Below are positions 40,634 through 49,511 of a stretch of 64,000 nt of DNA, piece after piece (within the stretch, counting starts at the first letter, position 1; every line of letters starts with the position of its first letter). The position numbers and the translations under genes were made by a program. The notes beneath the pieces are model-generated. The model made no database searches, was not told where the DNA came from, and worked only from the letters and a program-made list of their open reading frames with translations. Source of the DNA: Huiozyma naganishii CBS 8797 (taxonomy: Eukaryota; Ascomycota; Saccharomycetes; Saccharomycetales; Saccharomycetaceae); the NCBI RefSeq assembly GCF_000348985.1, contig NC_035923.1:1240001-1304000 (forward strand), written 5' to 3'.

Positions 40634-40989
40634 TGCTGGATATAGAAAATGAATATGATAAGGATGATAGGATATCATCATAGGCATAAACAGGACACAC
40701 ACACTTGATAAAAGACACAAATGTTAACGAGACAAATAACGATGCCACAAGTGTGGAAGTATCCACCACAGTGAGAAAGTGAAAAGTCACACCATTGACT
40801 TTGAGCAAATTCTCATTTATATAAAGCCTAACTACATCGAATGAATTGATCCTTCTATCTGTGACAATATAGAAGAGATCATCGAACCATATACTTATAT
40901 ATTAAATATACACCAGAAGTAAAGTGAACTAAAACAGCTCTTTACTCTACTACAATGAATAGCCACGGCGAACAAGACCCTATTCAACA
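40634..40989 (-). mobile_element. Solo LTR, Ty-like retrotransposon (left copy)
   Basis: A 356-bp element reading on the minus strand, starting TGTTGAATAG and ending ATATCCAGCA (TG...CA termini). It is near-identical, about 15 differences by eye, to the 358-bp copy at 41167-41524 in inverted orientation. The size, termini and 5-bp flanks fit a Ty1/copia-class LTR. No internal coding region is present nearby. Its plus-strand flanks are gaata on the left and ttatc on the right, so its own target duplication is broken. Confidence 0.88.
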
Positions 40990-41166
40990 TTATCTCATAT
41001 TCAAATAAAGACCTTTTCCAGCTCGATGCTACTTGTTTACTAATTTTGGATTAATTTAAAGATTTTTGTAAATTCCATTCAGTATTCCTAGCGTTGCTTT
41101 TGTATAAGTTGATATTTCTTAATGGGATTCAAAAGGTGAATATAAAACACCTCAGTTCAAGTATTC
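40990..41166. other. 177-bp spacer inverted between two LTRs
   Basis: AT-rich unique DNA between the inverted LTRs. Its first five bases (ttatc) and last five (tattc) are reverse complements of the bases outside the opposite LTRs (gataa and gaata). Turning this spacer around restores a perfect 5-bp target duplication at both LTRs. Confidence 0.75.
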
Positions 41167-41524
41167 TGTTGAATAGGGTCTTGCTCGCCGTGGCTATTCA
41201 TTGTAGTAGAGTAAAGAGATGTTTTAGTTCAGGTATGACTTCTGGTATATACTTAATATATAAGTATATGGTTCGATGATCTCTTCTATATTGTAACAGA
41301 TAGAAGGATCAATTCATTCGATGTAGTTAGGCTTTATATACGTGAGAATTTGCTCAGAGTCAATGGTGTGACTTTTCACTTTCTCACTGTGGTGGATACT
41401 TTCACACTTGTGGCATCGTTATTTGTCTCGTTAACATTTGTGTCTTTTATCAAGTGTGTGTGTCCTGTTTATGCCTATGATGATATCTTATCATCCTTAT
41501 CATAGTCATTTTCTATATCCAGCA
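41167..41524 (+). mobile_element. Solo LTR, Ty-like retrotransposon (right copy)
   Basis: A 358-bp element with the same TGTTGAATAG and ATATCCAGCA ends as the left copy, on the plus strand. Its flanks are tattc on the left and gataa on the right. It ends 17 bp from the TUS1 stop codon, so it probably supplies part of the TUS1 3' UTR and polyadenylation region. Confidence 0.88.
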
Positions 41525-41541
41525 GATAAAATTACAAAGCT

Positions 41542-44500
41542 TCAACTACTGTTATCAATACTACATTCGAGCAGCAACTGTCTATTCGGGATATTCGGGT
41601 GGCTCATACCTAGTACGACCTCAGCACCGGACTGCCCATCGCCCAGTAGCTGTACCCTTCTCCCCTTGATGATTTGGATTGGTGTCATCGCTCTCAAGGG
41701 CAATGACTCTGATAGTTCCTTCAAAGCGTATATTTGGACAAGGCTCTCCGCAACCAAGATCAAATACTTTTCAAAAATAAGGGCTCCCGTACAACAAAAG
41801 TCCAAAACCAATATGTCAGTTTCCCAGTTTGCTATTTCACCGTACTTATTGATGCGGACTATGGCCTGGTCATAAACAATGAGGTATTCCTTCAATGTCT
41901 CGTGGAGTGGCACAAAAGATATAGGATTTGCCTTGCACAGTGCTATATCTCTTTTCACCCTTTTGATCATCTTCCCCTTCGATAAACCTTTGCTAGGAGA
42001 GGAATCGCCGGATGGCAATATAATGTTCTTCTCCTTTAACTGGGCTAGGATACCATCATCGTTATAGAACGTGGGTAAGGTTATACCTTCATCATCAAAA
42101 TCACTCTGATAAAACAGGACTCCTTTGTTAGTGCACACCACAAAACAGGTTTTAAACGTGACAATCTTACTCACAACTGTGTTGTTGAGAGAAACAGAGG
42201 ATCCAGGTAGTTTGTATTCCTTATACTCTTTGAACAGTTTCAACGCTTTTGACAATTGATCAAATTCGGGCGTCAACACATGAATCTTGTTCTTTCGCTC
42301 GTAAAATAAATGCTTGGAGCTGCTAAAGTCTTCCGCAAATTTGAAACAGCTTACTTTATCGCGAATAACAACACCGACCACGGTATTGTCATGTAAGTAC
42401 CGCTCGCTGTGATAATATGCGCCCAGGATGCTCGGAATACTGAAGTAAATCAGATTCTTATTATCTAGGACAAAGACAAGGCCGAGCTTATGATTGACCT
42501 CAAGCATGGTTGCACAGGAACATTGTATTACTTTCCTGAGCTTGTTGTCTATCCCATTTTCCAACCGAATCAGTATGCCATAGTTACATGCCACCATCAA
42601 AAAGGTCTTCCCCTCGTGCCTTATCGTGGACGTTGTCAACAAATTTGCTACAAGGGGGAACCCGAATATTTTGTCACTGTTACCACGGGACTCGTATTTC
42701 TGCAATGCTTTGTCAATTTCCGAACCATCTATTGTCATGGGGAGGTTTACTGGTGCGTCTTTATCAGAATACGCAAACTGTGAACTTAGCGCTTCAAATT
42801 GGATAGCGGAAGACATTTTAGACTTACGAGCTTTGAATGCAGAAATGATCGCATCGATCCAACCTCTTTTTTCCTTTACATTCGCTGCCAGAAGAGAAAC
42901 AGATTCGTTCGTCGCTGTGTTTCGAATTTTGAAGTTCAGCTCTTCTTCATCTGGATTTTTGTTCGAAATACCTGTATGAGTTTTCACGTCTTTCTCACTA
43001 TGTATTGTGCGACCCACGGCTGCACTCAACAGATGCGGTCTTCCTGAACCCATCGGTGAAGTCAAGGACTGAGGGCCCAATTTACGGGCAGAATCCAGTT
43101 GGTGATAACTATCTCCGGCAGAACTTTCTAATAGGCTGTGAATAGAGTCCACATTTACTTTTTTCTCAAGATTCAAATAGTCTAAAGGTATCGGTTTCTC
43201 GGAAAGTTTATAGACTTTTTGTCCATTTTTAACTAGCGGTTCTGTAACCAGCAAATAATTGTCCAATAGCGCGACGTACACTTTTATCGGATCTAACCAC
43301 AATTCTCTCTTCTTTAAAAGATTGCCGGACCAAAAAAGCTTCCTTTCGGGATCTTCCAAAGCCAAATCAAATCCATTATTATTCGAATTTTGCTCTTGCA
43401 ACGAGGTCGATATACCATCTGGCGACGAGTGGTTTGCTTTGTTAAAGTAGCCAGCGGGTGTGCTATTATTAATTTGAAGCTGTAAAGAAAATCTCACGAG
43501 TTTCCGGTGGTCGATTGCGTCACCATGTACTTTATTAACATCGGAACTCAGTTGCTCAATGTCCCTTATGACCATTTTCAAATAGTCATGGTCCTCGTTA
43601 GATACGTCTGTATTTTTCAATATCGAGTTTAACGTGATGGGCATGTTTTGCAAAGATTTGAAGAACCCACCAAAAAATATCACGTCATGGTATGTTTTTG
43701 AACGGATGATCGCCGGACAATCGTCTACCTCTTTAAGCCACTTGGAGAATTGTGTATTGTGTTTCTTCTCCCACGTTATAATCTCATGGACTGTCGCCAT
43801 TGCCGTCGCATACTGTAGGTACAACTCCCTTGCCTCATGACACCATTTCAGATAGATCTTGCCTATACCGTCTATAAATTTGCCCTTCGTTTTGATCTTC
43901 CAAAAGAGGGGTCCCATCAGGTACTCCTTATGAAGTTGAATCATGGGTTCAAAGATGGAAAATGCTAACTTAGAAAAGTCAGGGTCGTTTGGCAGGAAAC
44001 TCGGGTCAAACCTTTTTCCGTATATTTCCACAGCAGCATTTGCCATGTTCAGGGACCGCTCCTCCAAGATAATTAAATCGAAGATAAAACTTTGTCTTTG
44101 AATCTCATGATTATCTATCTCCTTCAAGTCTTCTGGTGTCAAAGACCAGTAATCGGTCCAGAACCCCACTGATTTGTTTGTTATTTCGGACATCGGAATA
44201 TCCTTCCTACTGCCCCTAGATGGACAATTTTCCGTACAAGTGTAGGAATAGCACTGGAGCGTGTGTTCCTCCTTGTCGTGGTCTTCGAATGAGTAACACT
44301 GGAGCAGCTCGGTGAAGATTCCCTGGACGTCTAGTCCCGCGATGATGATAGTCAAATCCGATCCCTCATCGTCATCATTCTCGAACCGTACGGCCCCCTG
44401 GGTAACCAGTGATGCTATTATTCTGTCGACGTTGGAATCTATTATCTCTTGGTCGATGTTGTTGGACAGTTGGAATTCCAGTAACCTTTGTATCACTTGA

Positions 44501-45456
44501 TAGAACTCGATTTTCCCGAAAACGAACTCGTTGAACCACTCGAAGTAAATCTTTAGAATCCACTCGTAAATGTCAGACAGTTTGTACACGGTATAGCACT
44601 GGTACAACTTATTCTCATCTAGTGCCGCTATGTTGAACGGTTTTGTTGGGGCCGTCAAACTTGGAGCCAGCTCCAGCGGTTTGCTCTTGGACAGCGAATT
44701 GAAACTACTATGGCGTGCGTTGTTCGAGTTGTTGAAAGTGTAGTTCGAATCCGAGTAATAACTCTCGATACTGTCCGACTGTTTACTGAGTTCACTAATA
44801 TTCCTCAAACTAGACACCGGAGGCGGCGGTGCATCCCTTAAGAATTCCCCGTAGTCCCGCACGCTGGTTACTGTCGGGCTCGGAGAGATGGGTTCCTTTT
44901 CAAAGGGTACTTTTCTAATATGCTGTTGCGAGGGGGACACATCGGTCTCGGACTCGCCCCCGCTGAGCCATGATGACTGGGGGCTCTTTATATGTATGGT
45001 GGATCCTGATACTAGGGATGCCCTTTCCGCTTCGTCTATGTGTGCATTTATGGGTTCTCTGTGTGAGTCACCCTTCGATTGTGGTTGTGGTTGCTGTTTT
45101 GGATGCGGCGGTAGGGGCGGTGGTCTTCTATGCAAAGGAGTCCTATTATGTCCGTGTACGATCTGTGGTGATGCTGATCGAGGTAAGAAATCTGGTGAGC
45201 CGGCAGAAAACCCAGCTGGATGCCTTCGCGACCGATGTCGTGGCGGTGTCGACGGTGCGGCTTCAGTGAGACCGGGCGAACCGTTCACAGCCCTATTTTC
45301 GCCCAATGGGTCCCCTCGCCCTCCCTGCACCTGCGCCTCTGTTCTTTTGTGCTCCAAAAAAGATCTCCTAGTGTTTAGCGGCGGCAGTTTGGGCAAGACC
45401 ACATCTTCTCCCTGGTGCGGTCTAGTATATTCCCTACTATGCCCTCTGCCGTACAT
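41542..45456 (-). CDS. TUS1: Rho1 guanine nucleotide exchange factor Tus1
   Basis: 1304 residues (1307 in S. cerevisiae, YLR425W). GEF activating Rho1 at the bud neck and in cell wall integrity signalling. After a Ser/Pro-rich N-terminus come a helical region at about 280-420, a DH domain at about 455-650 (starting near ERSLNMANAAVEIYGKRF), a PH domain at about 700-890 (SGNLLKKRELWLDPIKVYV) and a C-terminal citron-homology (CNH) domain at about 935-1280. The ATG at 45456 (MYGRGHSREY) resembles the yeast start, and LPKLPPLNTRRSFL is conserved just after it. Further upstream codons in frame lack an ATG. Confidence 0.95.
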   Translation of the reverse strand: MYGRGHSREYTRPHQGEDVVLPKLPPLNTRRSFLEHKRTEAQVQGGRGDPLGENRAVNGSPGLTEAAPSTPPRHRSRRHPAGFSAGSPDFLPRSASPQIVHGHNRTPLHRRPPPLPPHPKQQPQPQSKGDSHREPINAHIDEAERASLVSGSTIHIKSPQSSWLSGGESETDVSPSQQHIRKVPFEKEPISPSPTVTSVRDYGEFLRDAPPPPVSSLRNISELSKQSDSIESYYSDSNYTFNNSNNARHSSFNSLSKSKPLELAPSLTAPTKPFNIAALDENKLYQCYTVYKLSDIYEWILKIYFEWFNEFVFGKIEFYQVIQRLLEFQLSNNIDQEIIDSNVDRIIASLVTQGAVRFENDDDEGSDLTIIIAGLDVQGIFTELLQCYSFEDHDKEEHTLQCYSYTCTENCPSRGSRKDIPMSEITNKSVGFWTDYWSLTPEDLKEIDNHEIQRQSFIFDLIILEERSLNMANAAVEIYGKRFDPSFLPNDPDFSKLAFSIFEPMIQLHKEYLMGPLFWKIKTKGKFIDGIGKIYLKWCHEARELYLQYATAMATVHEIITWEKKHNTQFSKWLKEVDDCPAIIRSKTYHDVIFFGGFFKSLQNMPITLNSILKNTDVSNEDHDYLKMVIRDIEQLSSDVNKVHGDAIDHRKLVRFSLQLQINNSTPAGYFNKANHSSPDGISTSLQEQNSNNNGFDLALEDPERKLFWSGNLLKKRELWLDPIKVYVALLDNYLLVTEPLVKNGQKVYKLSEKPIPLDYLNLEKKVNVDSIHSLLESSAGDSYHQLDSARKLGPQSLTSPMGSGRPHLLSAAVGRTIHSEKDVKTHTGISNKNPDEEELNFKIRNTATNESVSLLAANVKEKRGWIDAIISAFKARKSKMSSAIQFEALSSQFAYSDKDAPVNLPMTIDGSEIDKALQKYESRGNSDKIFGFPLVANLLTTSTIRHEGKTFLMVACNYGILIRLENGIDNKLRKVIQCSCATMLEVNHKLGLVFVLDNKNLIYFSIPSILGAYYHSERYLHDNTVVGVVIRDKVSCFKFAEDFSSSKHLFYERKNKIHVLTPEFDQLSKALKLFKEYKEYKLPGSSVSLNNTVVSKIVTFKTCFVVCTNKGVLFYQSDFDDEGITLPTFYNDDGILAQLKEKNIILPSGDSSPSKGLSKGKMIKRVKRDIALCKANPISFVPLHETLKEYLIVYDQAIVRINKYGEIANWETDILVLDFCCTGALIFEKYLILVAESLVQIYALKELSESLPLRAMTPIQIIKGRRVQLLGDGQSGAEVVLGMSHPNIPNRQLLLECSIDNSS

Positions 45457-46064
45457 CTCTATCAGTTTGACGAAAGGAATAAAAGAACCCTCCCCTTCTG
45501 TCAATTGTTTCTTTACAACTCCAAACTTTTCCAGTTATACTTCACTTCCCCTAGTAGCAACAACGGTCAATTGATTACAAATCAGACACTTCACACGGAA
45601 CCCATTGGTTACGAAGAGATCAGACATCAGATACAACTTCGCTTCATCTCGAATCTCGAACGAAAGCAATCGTTGTTTCGAAGACAAACCCAGACACCAC
45701 ATTAGTTTGACTTGCCCATCTCCAGATTAATGGCTTGCGACGCCAGTGTTGGGATCAGGACAGAGGGCACCGCCTCAGGCCTACTAGTTCAGTCATTACC
45801 AATGTGCCCTTCCCCGGTTTTGGCTCTCTTCGCTCACGCACAAGATATACAACAAACACGTCTAAAGACCAATACACACCACGCCACACCCTCTCCTAAA
45901 TGCAAGTGCTGGACAAAACAAAACACAATAAACCAACTCAATCCATTATTAGCTAGCGTTCATACCCAGAACAACTGTTAACCTGAGCTAAATAGGTTGT
46001 AATCACGCAATGAAATTATTAAAATACAGTCTTCCTGATAATTTCAAAAAGTCAGACTTTAGTA
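45457..46064. other. TUS1 promoter side, no gene seen
   Basis: About 600 bp between the TUS1 start and the tRNA-Asn gene. Short frames exist but show no similarity or composition suggesting a protein. It is moderately AT-rich, with no clear LTR relic. Confidence 0.6.
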
Positions 46065-46138
46065 GACTTCGTGGCCAAGCTGGTTAAGGCGTGCGACTGT
46101 TAATCGCAAGATCGTGAGTTCAATCCTCACCGAGGTCG
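46065..46138 (+). tRNA. tRNA-Asn (anticodon GTT)
   Basis: A 74-nt cloverleaf. The 7-bp acceptor stem GACTTCG pairs with CGAGGTC (one G-U pair) and is followed by discriminator G. An A-box-type sequence (TGGCCAAGCTGG) and a B-box (GAGTTCAATCC) are present. The anticodon GTT is at 46099-46101 in CGACTGTTAATCG, and there is no intron. A T7 RNA polymerase III terminator follows at 46142-46148. Nearly identical to S. cerevisiae tRNA-Asn(GUU). Confidence 0.97.
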
Positions 46139-46413
46139 TTATTTTTTTGCTTCTTTTTACTCTGGTTTACCCCACGTTCAGTATACATGGGGCCGCGACC
46201 CACCTCACCCTCGGTAGTTGATACCAACACCGTCTGCCTTACTAACTGCGGGGAGCTGCGTAACTCAACCTTCTACTCCCCTCCTTTTCAGTATGAGTGC
46301 ACTGAAACAAATCACTTACTAAGAATTCAATTTACAACTATTAAAAGGGCATTTAACCATCGATACACTTTGTGGAGGGACCATACACACACCACAAACA
46401 CATCCTGGACTGA

Positions 46414-47330
46414 ATGTACGCATCACTGATTGTAAGAACAGGTGCCCCCCTGTGGGCCGGGCGGGCGAGCAGCAGGGTGATCAATGCGGTGCCGATGGCA
46501 GCGTTTAGAAGAAGCACCAGATTGTACTCGCAGCAGCAGCAATCTTCGTACAAGACAGGGTACTACTACGAAGCTACTAACAAGCGGAGGGCGAAATTGC
46601 AGCGCTGTTCGCCATGCTTGCCGCTGCGTACTATGCCACTCCGAAGCATTTGCGTCCCGATTTCTCGAAGAAGGTCAAGCAAGAGCAGACACCAAAGGAG
46701 GAACCGGTGCAAGAGGAACAACCAGCTGAAGAACCTGTACAGGAAGAACAACCCGTTGATGTTTCATCAGAAGAGCCATCCTCTTCTGAGGAATCCACTA
46801 CAGAGACTGCTGAACAGTTGGCTGAAACGGAGGAAGAGGTCAATAAAGAGGGTGCATACAATCCAGAGACCGGTGAGATTAACTGGGACTGTCCATGTCT
46901 TGGCGGGATGGCCCATGGTACCTGCGGTGAGGAGTTTAAAGAGGCGTTTGCATGCTTTGTGTACTCTGACGCAGACCCTAAGGGCATAGACTGTGTGGAA
47001 AAGTTCCAACACATGCAGGACTGCTTTAGAGCTCACCCTGAAGAATACGCAGAGCAATTAAAGGACGAGGAGGAGGCGACCGCTGCTGCAGAGGCCGTGG
47101 GGGCCGCAGAGACCCCAGGGGAAGGTGATGGCTCCCGCGAGGATTCCACGGAATCCTTCGAGGTTGTAGCGGCTCCCGACAAGTCCCCAGAGACTGATGC
47201 CGAACCGGTGTTCCAAGAGACGGACGATATACTCTCATCCTCGGACGAATCAACGCCGGACGCTGAGCTACAAACTCCAACGGAGGAACTGGATCCAATG
47301 GAGGAGGTCGAATTGACCGAGAGTAGCTGA
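46414..47330 (+). CDS. MIA40: Mia40, mitochondrial intermembrane-space oxidoreductase (frame broken)
   Basis: Orthologue of YKL195W, the receptor and disulfide donor for CX3C and CX9C proteins in the intermembrane space. The catalytic CPC motif is near residue 160 and the twin CX9C helices are [11 protein letters not shown] and [11 protein letters not shown]. Acidic low-complexity segments flank this core. The reading frame from the start codon at 46414 gives a good Arg/Ser-rich presequence ending [11 protein letters not shown]. The inner-membrane anchor ([20 protein letters not shown]) and the catalytic core are in a different frame. The two join if one G is missing from the GGG at 46589-46591, giving about 305 residues (403 in S. 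cerevisiae). Without that, only the core from 46614, lacking its presequence, would be translated. An intron is a less likely alternative. Confidence 0.85.
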
Positions 47331-47406
47331 TGGAGTTGATCAAGACCATGGGCGTTTATACCACGAGTTGGACTTCCTACTGTAAATAACAAGCTGTTAC
47401 ATAAGC

Positions 47407-49401
47407 CTACAAAACTAATTCGTATAAGAACAAAGGTTTGAATATTCCATGGGGGTCCTCCAACCACAGGATGTCGTCCTTGATGGCAATTCTTGCATTG
47501 CGACTCCCTCGCTGAACTTGGAATACAGGCACCATCGCAGAATTGTTTCTTCCGTAAGGGAGATGCGCAAATTGGTTCGAAGTCTTCTGCAACAGGTACC
47601 CGTGTTGCTCACAGTAATCCTCGATGACCTCTTTGAAAGTCGCCGTTACTTTCCTTAGCGGGATGTTGCTTACCGTATATGCATTCGTGGCAGTGCCGTT
47701 GCTCTCCTCGTCCTCGACTACTCCAGAGAGTACGTCCCCAACGTCAAAGGTTTCGTCATGATCTGGAACACCGGAGTCAATCACACGGTACGACCGTCGT
47801 ACCTGTTCCAGTTCCTCCACAGAGGGCAACTCCTTGCTAAACAGTTCGTTGATAAACCAGTTAAACCAGAGTTTGACATCGTCTTTACAATCCCTTTGGA
47901 AGTTTATCCAATCGAACACAAACTTGTTCAATTCATTGAATACCGCTTTGACCAGCAGATCGTAATCTTGCTGGGCCAATAAAATGCGGCATGATCGGAT
48001 CCTCATTGCAGCGTAAAGGGAGCAAGCCTCTGCGTCTGGATCCCTATAGGTCTCCTCGACATCTAACGCCAAATTAAAATACTTGTCCCACACTTGACTC
48101 ACCAATTGCTTTACAAGGTGCTTTCGACTTATATTGTCATACTCATCATTCGGTAGAATATCTCTGACAAGTTTGAACACTTCATCAGCCGGTAAAGGGT
48201 CCCTGTGATACCACTCACTAAAATACGCGGTTATCTTGGCACGCACAATCTCTTGCACAGTCGATATATCTCGTGGGGGCAATTGTCCATAGATCTCTCG
48301 TAACCAAAATTGCGGCTGCATCTGGGGATCCATAGGGTCCCAACTCTCCAAGGCAGCCACAATTTTTGGCACCATGTAGCGGTCGTAAACGTATTCGTAG
48401 CAACCGATGAACTTCAAAACGTGGTCAAACTCTGCCAGAAGTGAACAAACTGTAAGCGCCTGCTGCGTATCGGAGAAAGCAACAGCTTCCCAGTGGGGCA
48501 CCAACTGCGGGAACACAATCTTGAATATTGCAGACTGTGTTTTGTTCAGTCTTCCAGGTACTGTCTCTAACCTGTACGTTAGAAGTTCCACCAGGGGCAG
48601 AATCAGGTTGCGAGTTCGCTTCAATGATGCCATTGTCCCCTCGCCTGTTGGCAGGAACAAATTGTGTAGAAGTTTGTAGACCAAAAGGTCAACGACCTCA
48701 TCGTCCGCAATCAGCATAATCGAATCGATTGCAGTTGTGACCTCCTCAAACTCGGAACTCGGTCCCAGCGTGTCCAGTTGTGTTTTCGCAGAACTGATTT
48801 GTGACAGATTGTCCTCCAGGGACTGCTCCTCTGCAGCTAGCAGGGGCATTCGCCGTTTCAGCAGACCCAAACGGGCCTGGGCCTCCTGCAACCTGTCCAC
48901 AAGCTCGAGCAACTCCCTCTTCTTGCTCATGGGGACTCTCTCCAGAGTGCTCACACGATCTATAACCTCGGAAACATCCGCCAATTGGAGTGCCCTCAAA
49001 CGCGACGCAATGGACTTCCTCTCTCGCGGAGTCAATGTCGTCGCCCCCGTCCTGGTAAACGTCACTGGGGAGGGCAGAGCGGGTCTACCGTTGCCTCTGG
49101 GCAAGTCCTCACCAGTCTCGGACTCTGACTCGGAACTCGTCTCAGAGGGGGACCCCCACCCGTCATCCTGGGACCCACGGACCCTGCCCATCAGACCACT
49201 CATCTGGCCCAACCCAACATGACCCTGTGGCCTCGCTTGCACCTCTATAGGGCTGTCAATGCCCGCACCGTCCTTCCCGAGTCCCTGGCCAGCTTTGTAC
49301 CCCATCCGGGCGAGCAGAGTCGCACCGACACCGTACTGCCGCTTCAGCGACGCACTCGCCTGCTCGCCATCCTGCGTGGGCCGCTGTCGTTTGCCCTGCA
49401 T
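47407..49401 (-). CDS. SPP382: Spliceosome disassembly factor Spp382/Ntr1
   Basis: 664 residues (708 in S. cerevisiae, YLR424W). G-patch protein of the NTR complex that, with Ntr2, activates the DEAH helicase Prp43 to release the intron lariat and disassemble the spliceosome. The G-patch is at about residues 24-70 (GATLLARMGYKAGQGLGKDG). The remaining helical TFIP11-like domain includes LLPLVELLTYRLETVP, LVPHWEAVAF and YDRYMVPKIVAALESWDP. The ATG at 49401 (MQGKRQR) is the only sensible start. Divergent from ATG17 across about 110 bp, as in S. cerevisiae. Confidence 0.95.
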   Translation of the reverse strand: MQGKRQRPTQDGEQASASLKRQYGVGATLLARMGYKAGQGLGKDGAGIDSPIEVQARPQGHVGLGQMSGLMGRVRGSQDDGWGSPSETSSESESETGEDLPRGNGRPALPSPVTFTRTGATTLTPRERKSIASRLRALQLADVSEVIDRVSTLERVPMSKKRELLELVDRLQEAQARLGLLKRRMPLLAAEEQSLEDNLSQISSAKTQLDTLGPSSEFEEVTTAIDSIMLIADDEVVDLLVYKLLHNLFLPTGEGTMASLKRTRNLILPLVELLTYRLETVPGRLNKTQSAIFKIVFPQLVPHWEAVAFSDTQQALTVCSLLAEFDHVLKFIGCYEYVYDRYMVPKIVAALESWDPMDPQMQPQFWLREIYGQLPPRDISTVQEIVRAKITAYFSEWYHRDPLPADEVFKLVRDILPNDEYDNISRKHLVKQLVSQVWDKYFNLALDVEETYRDPDAEACSLYAAMRIRSCRILLAQQDYDLLVKAVFNELNKFVFDWINFQRDCKDDVKLWFNWFINELFSKELPSVEELEQVRRSYRVIDSGVPDHDETFDVGDVLSGVVEDEESNGTATNAYTVSNIPLRKVTATFKEVIEDYCEQHGYLLQKTSNQFAHLPYGRNNSAMVPVFQVQRGSRNARIAIKDDILWLEDPHGIFKPLFLYELVL

Positions 49402-49511
49402 CCCGCGACTAGTCTAGTAGCGTTGTTCATGTGTCTCTATGTATCACAAGCTCATCGCATCTTCAATTGAACCAACCGTTAAACAACGACGTTACTACAC
49501 CAGAAGACGAG

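Noticed and set aside
44888..45574. 228-codon plus-strand frame over the TUS1 start
   Set aside because: Antisense to the conserved N-terminus of TUS1 and without similarity.
46432..46589. Possible MIA40 intron (GTAAGA ... TACTAAC ... AG)
   Set aside because: The supposed intron encodes an excellent mitochondrial presequence, the 3' AG is preceded by G rather than a pyrimidine, the 5' site is not GTATGT, and yeast MIA40 is not known to be spliced. A one-base error is simpler, though cDNA could overturn this.
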